Below the pieces are notes generated by a model. The model saw only the letters and a program-made list of their open reading frames with translations, did no database searches and was not told the origin of the DNA. Positions 17,185-26,570 of a stretch of DNA of 64,000 bases are shown here, piece by piece; positions within the stretch are counted from its first letter, which is position 1; each line of letters opens with the position of its first letter. Position numbers and translations under genes: made by a program. Source of the DNA: CAYRMV01 sp964425255 (lineage in GTDB: Bacteria; Bacteroidota; Bacteroidia; Flavobacteriales_D; Crocinitomicaceae); NCBI GenBank assembly GCA_964425255.1, contig CAYRMV010000003.1, forward strand, positions 1-64,000. The letters are read 5' to 3'.

Positions 17185-18774
17185 ATGAACAAATGGTACT
17201 TACTACTTGGCTTTGTGTCAGTCGTATTGGTTTCGTGTAAAAAAGAAGCCACTTCGTGGATTTCTGCTTGGCAGGTTCCGGTGTTGAATGACTCACTAAA
17301 GCTTGATAATTTAGTCACGGACAGTATAATATCTACCAATGGAAGTGGGTATTATCAGTTGGAGATTAATCGTAATTTATTGGATATCAACTTATCCGAC
17401 TACATTGAAATTCCCGATACAACCGTCAAACAAAGTTATGCCATTTCAGCGGGAAGTTTTACGGTTTCTCCGGGGACCAATTTCGTAGCGAACAACAAAG
17501 ATCACACTTTTGATTTAGGCGACGTTCAGTTAAAAAAAGCACGGATTTCGAAAGGGAAAATATACATGACGATTAAAAGTCCGGTGGAAACAAAAACCAT
17601 TTTTACGGTTCAGTTGCCCGGTGTAACCAAACAAGGATCAATGATTCAGCGTACGGTGGAAGTAAATCCGGGGACGAATCAAAATCCGGGTCAAGCGTTT
17701 GATGAGGTAGATTTGCAAGGTTACGACATTGATTTAACTGGATTAGATGGAACAACTTTCAATAGTTTGGCATCCAAAATGAATGTAAAATCGGATCCAA
17801 ATGGAGCTGCTATTTCAATCAACAATCAGGATTCATGCCAGTTTATTGTTCGGATAGAAAACCTTGAATTGGATTATGCAAGAGGTTATTTCGGAAATTT
17901 AGTTGTTGAAAATACCGACTCTTTGGAGGTTGAATTTTTGAAAAACATTACAGGAGGAAGTTTGGATTTGCCTAATACACAATTGGATTTCCGAATTTCA
18001 AATGGTATAAAAGTCGCTGCAAGAGCTACGTTGAATAACATTTCGAATACAAATAATCAAAATCAAACGGTAAACTTAACGCATCCACAGCTTGGTGTAC
18101 CCATTTTATTGGAACAAGCAACGGGAAATTGGTCTAATTTTTTAGCTTCTCTTCGAGCGATTTCATTTACAAGTAACAACAGTAACATCGAAGAATTTGT
18201 CGAGAATTTGGGCTCAAAAATCAAATTGAACTACAAACTTGAACTTAATCCGTATGGAAACACATCGGGTGGTTGGGATGAATTTTTTCCGAATAGCCGC
18301 CTGCAAGTTCGTTTGAAAGCCAATATGCCCTTGAGTGTAGGATTGAATCAATTGACATTTAGAGATACTTTTGCACTGAATTTAGCTAGTGATAAGGAAA
18401 CCTTTCAATTTGAGAATGGATCTTTGTTGGCCAAGGTAAAAAATGCATTTCCTATTCAAGGAAGTTTACAACTTGCTTTACTCGATGAAGGTGGGAATTT
18501 AATTGAATTAGTCAACGGTTCAAGTGTGTTTGCTTCGGCGAGTCAAGGTTCGTTGTTGGAAGGAAATTTACAAGTAGCTAAATCAGATGTTCAATTTGTT
18601 CTTTCTTCGGAAACGTTGAAACGAGTCAAAGAAATTAAAAAAGTGGCTGTTCGTGCAGTTTTAGATACGCCAGATGCACTTGGAACAGCAAACACGATTG
18701 TTCTAATTCCGGAAGGAGCTTTTATTTCTTTCAAAGTACAAACTCAATTTGATGTAAAAACAGGATGGGAATAA
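17185..18774 (+). CDS. lipoprotein of unknown function, beta-rich
   Basis: 529 residues from ATG 17185, giving a standard lipoprotein signal (MNKWYLLLGFVSVVLVSC, Cys at residue 18). The upstream ATG at 17158 would bury this signal. The mature part is rich in Ser, Asn, Val and Leu with alternating hydrophobic strands and no cysteine-rich or catalytic motif, which suggests stacked beta-sandwich domains on the outer membrane. It overlaps the next gene by 10 nt and probably shares a transcript with it and the T9SS protein after that. I do not recognise a named family. Confidence 0.75.
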   Translation: MNKWYLLLGFVSVVLVSCKKEATSWISAWQVPVLNDSLKLDNLVTDSIISTNGSGYYQLEINRNLLDINLSDYIEIPDTTVKQSYAISAGSFTVSPGTNFVANNKDHTFDLGDVQLKKARISKGKIYMTIKSPVETKTIFTVQLPGVTKQGSMIQRTVEVNPGTNQNPGQAFDEVDLQGYDIDLTGLDGTTFNSLASKMNVKSDPNGAAISINNQDSCQFIVRIENLELDYARGYFGNLVVENTDSLEVEFLKNITGGSLDLPNTQLDFRISNGIKVAARATLNNISNTNNQNQTVNLTHPQLGVPILLEQATGNWSNFLASLRAISFTSNNSNIEEFVENLGSKIKLNYKLELNPYGNTSGGWDEFFPNSRLQVRLKANMPLSVGLNQLTFRDTFALNLASDKETFQFENGSLLAKVKNAFPIQGSLQLALLDEGGNLIELVNGSSVFASASQGSLLEGNLQVAKSDVQFVLSSETLKRVKEIKKVAVRAVLDTPDALGTANTIVLIPEGAFISFKVQTQFDVKTGWE

Positions 18775-19997
18775 AGAAATGTATTTTAGTTAGTTTGAGT
18801 TGTGTTGGAATGGGATTAAGCCTTCATGGACAATCCATTTTACCTGATTTTATTGACACAAACGAACGAGTAGGTCATCAGCTGATAGTACAGGGAAGAG
18901 TGGATTTATCGGCAAGTTCGATATCGAATGCGTTTACCAATCGGATCCTTTTTGGCGGATTTATTTCGGATGAATTGAAAGCGGATATTTACAAAAAATC
19001 GAAAGAAATCAACCGAGTTGGTCTGGATTTTCAACAAGAAATTCGCTGGGAGAACAACCAACAATCCTTTGGAAAACAAAAACAATTTGGCTGGTTTCTA
19101 CAAGGTGGAAATTACGTCATTGGTGGTGCTGCTTACAACAATGATTTACTTCGATTAGCTTTGGATGGAAATAAAAACTACTTGGGCGATACGAGTTTTT
19201 TTGAAGGTTCCTCGTTTGAATATCAGGCATTTCAAAAACTTGGGTTTGGGGTAACTCACCGAAAAAGCGATATACAACTTGCGGTTAATTTGGTTTCTGT
19301 TTCTTCTTTTGCACGTTCGTTTGTTCGTGAAGGTTGGATGGCATTTGATTCTGAGGCTGATACCGTTTCTCTTTTGTTGAATGGGAACTTTTATTCCAAC
19401 AAACCCAAGTTATTTTCAGGTGTTGGAATGGCGCTTGATTACAGTATGCGGATTCCATTTCAAATTGGAAAAAAGAAATCCTACTTTCGCTTGGATCTGA
19501 AAAACATTGGTTTCGCACAAGTCAGTCAAGTAACACGCTACCTCGTCGATTCATCGTATTCCTTTCAAGGATTTACCTTGAATCAAATTTCACCAGAATC
19601 GGGTGTGTTTCGCGATGATTTTTCGTTTTTAGATAGTTTAGGAATTTCGGAACAAACGGTCCGCAAATGGGTAATGCTACCTGGATTTGCTCAGATTGGA
19701 AAAGCAATTGATGTGCATGATTCCAGCCGATTGCAAGCATTTTATGGAATTCGTTTGTATACCACTTTAAATGCTGTTCCAATGATTTATGCGGGTGCTT
19801 TTTACCGTTTTTCACCCAAGTGGTGGACTTCTGCATCACTCGTTTACGGTGGATTTAGTAATTTCCGTGGTGGAATTCAAGCGGGATATCAAGTGGAAAA
19901 AGCTCGGATTTCTGTCGGAACAGAAGATGTATTTGGTTTAATTAGTCAAAAAGGATTGACACGATCAATTCAGCTTAGACTTCAATGGATTTGGTAA
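18765..19997 (+). CDS. outer-membrane beta-barrel-like protein (DUF5723-like)
   Basis: 410 residues with signal peptide (MGIKKCILVSLSCVGMGLSLHGQ). The mature protein shows alternating aromatic/aliphatic strands, Gly-rich turns (GFGVTHRKSD, GGFSNFRGGIQAGYQ) and a final strand ending in Trp-Ile-Trp (LQLRLQWIW), close to the terminal aromatic typical of barrel proteins. It resembles DUF5723-type proteins of Bacteroidota; that name is tentative. It overlaps the upstream lipoprotein gene and is followed after 1 nt by the T9SS-sorted protein, so the three form a tight unit. Confidence 0.65.
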   Translation: MGIKKCILVSLSCVGMGLSLHGQSILPDFIDTNERVGHQLIVQGRVDLSASSISNAFTNRILFGGFISDELKADIYKKSKEINRVGLDFQQEIRWENNQQSFGKQKQFGWFLQGGNYVIGGAAYNNDLLRLALDGNKNYLGDTSFFEGSSFEYQAFQKLGFGVTHRKSDIQLAVNLVSVSSFARSFVREGWMAFDSEADTVSLLLNGNFYSNKPKLFSGVGMALDYSMRIPFQIGKKKSYFRLDLKNIGFAQVSQVTRYLVDSSYSFQGFTLNQISPESGVFRDDFSFLDSLGISEQTVRKWVMLPGFAQIGKAIDVHDSSRLQAFYGIRLYTTLNAVPMIYAGAFYRFSPKWWTSASLVYGGFSNFRGGIQAGYQVEKARISVGTEDVFGLISQKGLTRSIQLRLQWIW

Positions 19998-19998
19998 T

Positions 19999-21453
19999 AT
20001 GAAATGGATTTTTTCGCTCATTTTTAGCTGTTTTTTGACTATTTCATGGTCTCAAACGAAGTTTTTCAAGGTTTTTACCAGCAACGGACACGATTTCGGG
20101 GAAGGAATTACCGAACTTCCATCCGGTGGCTATTTGATTACGGGTTCGAGTACCAGTTTTTCTGAATCACCAGCCAATATGTTTTTGCTCGAATTGGATG
20201 AAAATGGACATTTTGTTCGTTCACACCATTTTGGCGGAGAAGAAAGCGATTGGGGACGACGTGTTTTTTATGTTGAAAACGATGGCGTTTACGTTGCAGG
20301 TCATACCAATTCAATCGGTCAAGGTTCGTTTGATTTCAGTTTGTGGAAAACCAATCGAACAGGAGATTTACTGGCACAAAAAACGGTTGGAACAACTGGA
20401 TTAGAACAAGTTCGCGATGCAGTGATGTTGAAAGATACATCCTTTGTGATGGTTGGGTTTACAACCAATGGAGTTGGTCAATCGCAAGATGCCTACTTGG
20501 TTCGCATGAAGAAAAATGGCGACACCTTATGGACCAAAAAATGGGGTGATGCTGGCGAAGATATTGCTCATGCTGTTTCTATAATCAATGATACAACGCT
20601 TGCTGTAGTCGGAAATTGGTACAACATGGATTCGTCTCGACAAAAGGGATTTATTCAAATCATGCACATAGATGGAACGTTGGGTTGGTTTCGATTTGTT
20701 GGTGGAAATGGAGATTATGCGATCAAAACAGTAGCCATTCATGACAACAAAGTGAAAACAGCAGGTATTCGTAAAGTGGATGGATTTGACAACGAGTGGT
20801 TGGTTTTTGTGCAGTATTACTTGAATGGAAATTTATACGAAGAACGCTCTGAAAACAACGACGGAAATTTTGGCGTTGAGCACATTGTCCCTTATGGGGA
20901 TTCATCCAAATTTTACATTGTTCATCAAACTTCCAACACGGCAATACCTTCTTATCCGGGAGGAGGAGAAGATATTTTGATTTATGGGTACAACGAATAT
21001 TTTTATTGGATTGGCCCGTATACAAATCCATCGACAGTTGGACACGATCAAGCAAATGAAATCATTCGAACTTCGGATGGTGGAGCGATTTTGGTTGGTT
21101 ATAACTCTCATTTCTATGGCGAAGGAGGAAACAATGTTATCGTGTTGAAAATCGGACCAAACGACGATATGCCAACAGTCAGTTCAAACAATTCATTCGA
21201 ATCTTTGGTTAGTTTGGAGGAAAATACCGGTCAAAAAGTGGTTTTCTATCCCAATCCGGTGCAAGATGTTTTGACTGTGGATGGAGTTTCGGGTAAAATG
21301 ACGTGGAAAATCAGCGACATGCAGGGAAGAGTGATTCAAACACGTGTAAGTGATCAAGTTTCCATTTCGTTGGCTGAACTCGCATCAGGCATGTATCAAG
21401 TTGAAATAACACAAGAAGACCGTGTTTTTCGAACGAATTTTTGGAAGAGGTAA
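19999..21453 (+). CDS. secreted propeller-like protein with T9SS sorting domain
   Basis: 484 residues. Signal peptide MKWIFSLIFSCFLTISWSQ; a main domain (about residues 22-390) with repeated GGYLITGSS, DGVYVAGHT, SFVMVGFTT and GGAILVGYN strands about 50-60 residues apart, typical of a beta-propeller; and a C-terminal type A sorting domain (about 408-484) with VVFYPNPVQDVL, DMQGRVI and LASGMYQVEI. It should be exported by T9SS. It begins 1 nt after the barrel-like gene stop. Function is unknown beyond surface location. Confidence 0.85.
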   Translation: MKWIFSLIFSCFLTISWSQTKFFKVFTSNGHDFGEGITELPSGGYLITGSSTSFSESPANMFLLELDENGHFVRSHHFGGEESDWGRRVFYVENDGVYVAGHTNSIGQGSFDFSLWKTNRTGDLLAQKTVGTTGLEQVRDAVMLKDTSFVMVGFTTNGVGQSQDAYLVRMKKNGDTLWTKKWGDAGEDIAHAVSIINDTTLAVVGNWYNMDSSRQKGFIQIMHIDGTLGWFRFVGGNGDYAIKTVAIHDNKVKTAGIRKVDGFDNEWLVFVQYYLNGNLYEERSENNDGNFGVEHIVPYGDSSKFYIVHQTSNTAIPSYPGGGEDILIYGYNEYFYWIGPYTNPSTVGHDQANEIIRTSDGGAILVGYNSHFYGEGGNNVIVLKIGPNDDMPTVSSNNSFESLVSLEENTGQKVVFYPNPVQDVLTVDGVSGKMTWKISDMQGRVIQTRVSDQVSISLAELASGMYQVEITQEDRVFRTNFWKR

Positions 21454-21467
21454 AGCCCGTTTTTACG

Positions 21468-21995
21468 TTATTTCACCAAACACTTTACTTCAATCGAAAT
21501 AATTTCCCCAATCATAAAAGAACCATATTTTTGACCAATTTCATAGTCCAGGCGATTTACTTGGAACGAACTTATCCAAGTGTTTTCGATTTTGGTTAGA
21601 GGAATTTCGATGTCACGACTGATTCCATGTAAAGTCAGTTTGCCTTTGGCAAGAACTTGATTTTCACTTAAAAACTGAACGTTTGTTGAGGTGAAACAAA
21701 TCGATGGAAAGCGATCTACGGCCAAAAAATCTTCGTTTCGTAAATGCGCATCTCGTTTCTCATTGGCTGTGTTGATGGATTGTGCATCAAAACAAACCTG
21801 AATCTTTGCATTTTCTTTGTTTGGTGTATTAAGTAAAATTATGCCTTGTAAGCCTGTGAACATCCCTTCAACGTTTCTTATCTTCATGTTTCTAACAGAA
21901 AAAGTGACGCTAGATTTCTCTTTATCCACTTCTTGCGCAAAAGTTTGAAAGAAGAAAAACACAATTACAAAAACAAAAAGCGAGACTTTTTTCAT
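21468..21995 (-). CDS. YceI family periplasmic protein
   Basis: 175 residues. Signal peptide MKKVSLFVFVIVFFFFQTFAQ, then a single YceI lipocalin-like domain: KSSVTFSVRNMKIRNVEGMF, IQVCFDAQSINTANEKRDAHLR, FPSICFTSTNVQF and KLTLHGISRDIEIPL are the family signatures. YceI proteins bind long isoprenoid lipids; the exact ligand here is unknown. It stands alone and is convergent with the T9SS gene, with 14 nt between them and no clear hairpin. A near-consensus TACCTTTA lies upstream. Confidence 0.9.
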   Translation of the reverse strand: MKKVSLFVFVIVFFFFQTFAQEVDKEKSSVTFSVRNMKIRNVEGMFTGLQGIILLNTPNKENAKIQVCFDAQSINTANEKRDAHLRNEDFLAVDRFPSICFTSTNVQFLSENQVLAKGKLTLHGISRDIEIPLTKIENTWISSFQVNRLDYEIGQKYGSFMIGEIISIEVKCLVK

Positions 21996-22090
21996 GGGGA
22001 AATTTTTATTAAAGGTACGGAGAAATAAGTTAGATTAATTTAAAATAGGGTTATATTATCAGAAATGAACGTTACAAATTTATTAATCAA

Positions 22091-22113
22091 AAAGCCCCGT
22101 TTTCACAGGGCTT
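22091..22113 (-). terminator. Rho-independent terminator of the BNR-repeat gene
   Basis: On the minus strand AAGCCC (22113-22108) pairs with GGGCTT (22097-22092), loop about 10 nt, followed by a T run. Confidence 0.8.
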
Positions 22114-22133
22114 GATTTGATTTTTAATTCGTT

Positions 22134-25100
22134 TTATTCTTTCTTCCACGATTCATTTGCGCCTTTCGTGTAGGGAATCGGTGTGTTTTTCATTTGTTCT
22201 TCCACTTTGCGTAAATCCACAATCGCTTGGTTGAGTAATTGACGGAATTCAGCATACTGTTCTTCCACAATTTTTAGATTCGTTTCCTGCGTTTTGGTTG
22301 GGTTGGTGGTGCTTTCAAAAAGTTGATATTCCACAATTCCCAGGCGAGAAGCAATGCTTGGTGCTGTTTCAAATTCGCGGGCTGCAATCGCATTGTCACC
22401 CCAAAGCATGATTTGTGCTTTTTGCATGTTTTCTTCAATTGAACGCAAATCTTTCAACAAGTTCATGTCTGTTTGCGGGTAATTTTTGGCAGCATGTTGG
22501 AGCAATTTCCATTTTTCACTCGTTTCACGGTAAAGACTTGAAGCTCCTGAAATTTGGCGGTTCAATTCGGAAACGCGATCGCGCATGGCCATCAATTCAG
22601 CTGGATTACTTGCTGGTAAAGTGGTGTTGTTAAGAGATTTCACAACAAACTTGCGTGCTTCAGCTACTTCTTCGATCATACCATTTTTTTCTAAGAAAAG
22701 GCGAACGGTGTATGTACCTGGAACAACCAAAAGTCCATCTTCTTGTGAATCGTAGCGACCACCTTGTTTTTTCTGTAAACGAACAGGATTGGTACTTTCA
22801 CTGCGTAAATTCCAAGTTACGTGATTGAATCCTTGTTTAGCCGGTTTCACGATTCGTCTGATTTCCTTTTGTTTATCATCGAAAATACGGAAAATCAATT
22901 GAGCATCGTTGTCCATTCCTTCTGCGCGAATGGCTTCAAAACTCGGATATTCAACCGCTTTTTTCTCTTTTTCTAAAGTGGATTCTTTTTCTTGGCGTTT
23001 TTCCTTTTCGGTTTGGTATTTATCCTTCACATAATAAGTAAAGTTCGCACCGAATTTTGGATTTTCAGCTGCATACAAATTGTGTCCTTGTGAACCTGTT
23101 TTGGATAAACCAAATGGCGTTGCAGGAACATACAATAGCGCATCTTTGATTGGAAAAATTACGGCTTTTTTGTCTTTCACTTCGTTGATTGAACGCAAGG
23201 CTGCATAGTTGTCTAAAACATAAAAACCTCTTCCAAACGAAGCCGCGACCAAATCATTTTCACGTTGTTGAATGTCTAAATCATAAATGGCAATCGTAGG
23301 TAATCCGCCTAATTTATGCCAGTTTTGTCCGCCGTCGGTGGAACAATAAGCGCCAAATTCTGTTCCGACAAAAAGTAAATTTGGATCCACATGATCTTGG
23401 CGAATCGCATAAACTGATCCTCTGGTTGGCAAGTTTCCAACAATCGAAGTCCAACTTTTTCCCTTATTTGCAGATTTCATTAAGTAAGGTTTGAAATCAC
23501 CGCTTCGGTGGTTGTTGAACACAGCAAAAACGACATTTTCGTCATGCAACGAAGCAAGCAACATGTTAACTCGGGTATTTTTAGGAACTCCGCTAAAAGT
23601 AATGTATTTAGACCAAGATTGACCGTCGTTTTCCGAAACTTGAATGGTTCCATCGTCGGTTCCTGCATAAAGTAATCCTTTCTTTTTCGGTGATTCATCT
23701 AGGGCAACTACATTTCCATAAATGGTAGTTGAAGCGTTTTTCATTACCGCATCCATCGACCAAACTTGTCCCATCACAGGAAGTTTGTTGCGATCAATTT
23801 TTTGCGTTAAATCAGAAGAAATAACTTGCCAATCATCACCGCGATTGGAACTTTTAAATACTTTGTTTGCAGCGAAATAGATCGTTTTTGAATCATGCGG
23901 AGAAACGAGTAGGGGAGCATCCCAATTCCAGCGATAGGCAGAATCATTTTTTCCGGGCATCGGTTGAATCGCCACTTTTTCTCCTGACTTTTTATCGTAG
24001 CGAACCAACCAACCGTATTGCGATTGCGCGTAAACAATGTTTGGATTTTCCCAATCCACAGCTGACTCAAAACCATCACCTCCGTTGGTGATAAACCAAT
24101 CTGAATTCAAAATACCAGCATCGCTTTGTGTAGCACTCGGTCCACCCATCGAATTGTTGTCTTGGGTTCCACCATAAATGTAATAGAAAGGCAATGAATT
24201 GTCGGTTGTTACTTTGTAAAATTGAGTAATTGGTAGATTGTCATAAAAACGCCATTCTTTTCCGTGTGAATACGTTTCATATATCCCACCGTCGCAACCG
24301 ACAATCCAATGATTGGTGTTGTTTGGATCGATCCAGATAGAATGATTGTCGACGTGTTTCATGTCTTCACCTGTTTCTACAAAGGTTTTTCCTGCATTTT
24401 CAGTATGATGAAGCCACGTATCCATGGCAAAGACTTTGTTTTTGTCTTTGGGATCACACATGATTTCTTGGTAATAATTTCCGCTTGTATTGAACTTAGA
24501 TTGTTTGGTCCAAGTCATTCCACCATTGGTTGAAAGGAAGAATCCTCCTTTGTCACCTCTAGCTTCTACGATGGCATAAATCCAATTTTTCTCAACTGGT
24601 GAAACCGCCAAACCGATACGTCCCATTTCTTTTTGGGGAAGTCCATTGTTGATTTCAAACCAGGTTTGACCGCCATCCATGGATTTATAAACGGTCGATT
24701 CAGGTCCACCGCCCACATACGTGAATTCATGTCTACGACGTTGATGTGCAGAAGCATACAAAATGGACGGATTAAACGGATCGATTTGAACTTCTGCAAT
24801 TCCTGTTTCATCGGATACAAATAAGGTGCGATTCCATGTTTTTCCGCCATCCACTGATTTGTAGACTCCTCGTTCACCACCTGCAGACCAAACAGGTCCA
24901 TACGCAGCCACCCAAAGCGTGTTTTCATCCGTTGGATGAATGACAATATTTCCAATGTGTTCGGAGAGCTTTAGTCCCATGTTTGTATAGCTTTTTCCAC
25001 CATCCACTGATTTGTAAACGCCGTCTCCGTATGCAACTGAGCGTTGGTTGTTGTTTTCTCCTGTACCCACCCAAACGGTAGAGGGATTAGAAGGAGCGAT

Positions 25101-25391
25101 AGCAACGTGTCCAATGGAATACGATCCGTAAGAATCAAAAACGGGCGAAAATGTGGTTCCGTGATTCTCGGTAATCCAAACACCACCTGATGCAACACCT
25201 ACAATCCATTTATCAGGATTGGAAGGATGTATGGCGATTTCAGCTACGCGTCCTGAAGTAAGAGCTGGACCTACATTTCGAAAACGAAGACTAGCTGCGA
25301 GTTCACCTGTCAGTTTGTTTGCGTCTTGGCTAAAAAGACTACCAAAACCAACCAAAACAATGCTGGCAAGAGATAAAGTAATTTTTTTCAT
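22134..25391 (-). CDS. large secreted BNR / VPS10-like propeller protein
   Basis: 1085 residues, signal peptide MKKITLSLASIVLVGFGSLFSQ. The first 750 residues or so contain many BNR/Asp-box-like turns (STNGGMTWTK, SVDGGKTWNR, SENDGQSWSK, STDGGQNWHK), the pattern of sortilin/VPS10-type ten-bladed propellers annotated as glycosyl hydrolase-like. A Lys/Glu-rich segment follows (about residues 800-835), then a beta-sandwich (about 850-930) and a helical C-terminus. There is no T9SS sorting domain, so it is probably periplasmic or attached in another way. No sialidase or glycosidase catalytic set is evident; the enzyme label should be avoided. Monocistronic with its own terminator. Confidence 0.85.
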   Translation of the reverse strand: MKKITLSLASIVLVGFGSLFSQDANKLTGELAASLRFRNVGPALTSGRVAEIAIHPSNPDKWIVGVASGGVWITENHGTTFSPVFDSYGSYSIGHVAIAPSNPSTVWVGTGENNNQRSVAYGDGVYKSVDGGKSYTNMGLKLSEHIGNIVIHPTDENTLWVAAYGPVWSAGGERGVYKSVDGGKTWNRTLFVSDETGIAEVQIDPFNPSILYASAHQRRRHEFTYVGGGPESTVYKSMDGGQTWFEINNGLPQKEMGRIGLAVSPVEKNWIYAIVEARGDKGGFFLSTNGGMTWTKQSKFNTSGNYYQEIMCDPKDKNKVFAMDTWLHHTENAGKTFVETGEDMKHVDNHSIWIDPNNTNHWIVGCDGGIYETYSHGKEWRFYDNLPITQFYKVTTDNSLPFYYIYGGTQDNNSMGGPSATQSDAGILNSDWFITNGGDGFESAVDWENPNIVYAQSQYGWLVRYDKKSGEKVAIQPMPGKNDSAYRWNWDAPLLVSPHDSKTIYFAANKVFKSSNRGDDWQVISSDLTQKIDRNKLPVMGQVWSMDAVMKNASTTIYGNVVALDESPKKKGLLYAGTDDGTIQVSENDGQSWSKYITFSGVPKNTRVNMLLASLHDENVVFAVFNNHRSGDFKPYLMKSANKGKSWTSIVGNLPTRGSVYAIRQDHVDPNLLFVGTEFGAYCSTDGGQNWHKLGGLPTIAIYDLDIQQRENDLVAASFGRGFYVLDNYAALRSINEVKDKKAVIFPIKDALLYVPATPFGLSKTGSQGHNLYAAENPKFGANFTYYVKDKYQTEKEKRQEKESTLEKEKKAVEYPSFEAIRAEGMDNDAQLIFRIFDDKQKEIRRIVKPAKQGFNHVTWNLRSESTNPVRLQKKQGGRYDSQEDGLLVVPGTYTVRLFLEKNGMIEEVAEARKFVVKSLNNTTLPASNPAELMAMRDRVSELNRQISGASSLYRETSEKWKLLQHAAKNYPQTDMNLLKDLRSIEENMQKAQIMLWGDNAIAAREFETAPSIASRLGIVEYQLFESTTNPTKTQETNLKIVEEQYAEFRQLLNQAIVDLRKVEEQMKNTPIPYTKGANESWKKE

Positions 25392-25518
25392 TTTAGAATT
25401 GTTTGCCTAAAGGTAACAGAAATCAAGGAAAACAGTTCTTCTAAAAAGGATAAAAACAGTGCTTTAATCGTCTGAGTGGTTGATTTTCAGGATAAAGTGT
25501 TGATTATAATAAAAAAAT

Positions 25519-25549
25519 AAAAGCTATCACATCGAAATGGATAGCTTTT
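25519..25549 (-). terminator. terminator of the thioredoxin-like gene
   Basis: Perfect 10-bp stem AAAAGCTATC / GATAGCTTTT with an 11-nt loop. On the minus strand it runs into a T tract at 25511-25518. Confidence 0.88.
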
Positions 25550-25570
25550 GAAATGTGAGGATTATAAAAA

Positions 25571-26131
25571 TCAAATGTTTTTCAATAATTCATTGATTTC
25601 TTGTTGAATAGAAACTCCTTTGTCAGCATTATACCAATTTTGCAGTTCAATTTTTTGTTTTTCAAAATCAGCACCTTCCTCTTTTAATTGATTGAAAACG
25701 ATTTGACAATCAACCGGACGTGGACCCCAAACAGCTACATCTTTTCCTTCATCATTTCGGATGATTAATTTGGGAATCGATTTTCCCCCGTTTGTTAAAT
25801 ACTGATCGATTTCTGAACCAGAATCACGTAATTGAATACGAAGTTCTACTTTTTCAGGATTCAATTGCGCCATTAATTCGATAAAAGGAACACTATGTGC
25901 AGCATCACCACACCAAGGTTCGGTAATTAGTACCCAAGTTTGTTTGCTTGTTATGGCTGCCATTAAATCCTTGGTTTCCTCTAAAAGTACACCATGTTTT
26001 AACCAACGATTTGATCGGCTGTGATTTAATTTTGCGTAATTAAAATAATCTGGATTGTCGTACGGAGCTGCCGGATTTTCTTGATGTAAAATCTCTTCGA
26101 AATACTGATTGTAACTGTTAATTGTCAACAT
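25571..26131 (-). CDS. thioredoxin family protein (Thioredoxin_9-like)
   Basis: 186 residues, cytoplasmic (no signal peptide). The core reads WVLITEPWCGDAAHSVPFI, where a normal thioredoxin has WCxxC; here only the first Cys remains (CGDA), so a classical dithiol exchange is not possible through this motif. The later cis-Pro segment is SIPKLIIRN. Such proteins are common in Bacteroidota; their substrate is unknown. A perfect -7 box lies 24 nt upstream of the ATG, next to the stop of the neighbouring gene, so it has its own promoter even though it follows the cysteine-rich envelope cluster. Confidence 0.85.
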   Translation of the reverse strand: MLTINSYNQYFEEILHQENPAAPYDNPDYFNYAKLNHSRSNRWLKHGVLLEETKDLMAAITSKQTWVLITEPWCGDAAHSVPFIELMAQLNPEKVELRIQLRDSGSEIDQYLTNGGKSIPKLIIRNDEGKDVAVWGPRPVDCQIVFNQLKEEGADFEKQKIELQNWYNADKGVSIQQEINELLKNI

Positions 26132-26154
26132 AATGTATGTGTTTATAATTTCTG

Positions 26155-26162
26155 CAAAGGTA
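26155..26162 (-). promoter_or_regulatory. -7 promoter box of the thioredoxin-like gene
   Basis: TACCTTTG on the minus strand, 24 nt before ATG 26131. No clear TTG at the -33 position. Confidence 0.5.
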
Positions 26163-26167
26163 CGAAA

Positions 26168-26560
26168 CTATTGAGGATACGCTGTGACTTGAACTTTTTT
26201 AGTGATGTAATTTCCACTGTGGTCCGCATCCACTTTGATTTCAATTTCCAATACATTTGTATCGCTTACATTTACTTTCCAAAACTCTTCAAATTGGAGG
26301 GAAGATCCATGTGTGTGATACCCTTGATTGAGGTAATATTGATTGGTATTTGTGTTTCGAATCGTAACTTCATAACCATGTAATTCACTGTTATTTGTCG
26401 CGTTTCCTCTTACCCAAAGTGTATCGTTTTGATGATAAATTTGGTTTAAAACAGGTTCCTGAATATTGATTACTACTTGTTGAGAATCTTCTGTATTTTT
26501 TGTCTTCTTTTTGCACCCAACCGTCAACGCTAGGATTGCAAGTATGAAAATTTTATGCAT
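26168..26560 (-). CDS. DUF4625-like lipoprotein
   Basis: 130 residues. Lipoprotein signal MHKIFILAILALTVGC with the Cys at residue 16, then a Lys-rich spacer and one Ig-like beta domain (about residues 32-128). The order NIQEPVLNQIY, DTLWVRGNATNNSELHGYEV and GYHTHGSS is typical of DUF4625-type outer-membrane lipoproteins. His residues in HGYEV, YHTHG and DADHSG could bind a metal, but this is inference. The barrel-like gene with CDICGC ends 10 nt upstream, so the two are one operon. Confidence 0.75.
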   Translation of the reverse strand: MHKIFILAILALTVGCKKKTKNTEDSQQVVINIQEPVLNQIYHQNDTLWVRGNATNNSELHGYEVTIRNTNTNQYYLNQGYHTHGSSLQFEEFWKVNVSDTNVLEIEIKVDADHSGNYITKKVQVTAYPQ

Positions 26561-26570
26561 CTTTTTTGAT

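Noticed and set aside
23480..24955. Frames of 72-129 codons on the same and opposite strand inside the BNR protein gene
   Set aside because: Shadows caused by repeated BNR codons; the long frame is unbroken and has signal peptide and repeats.
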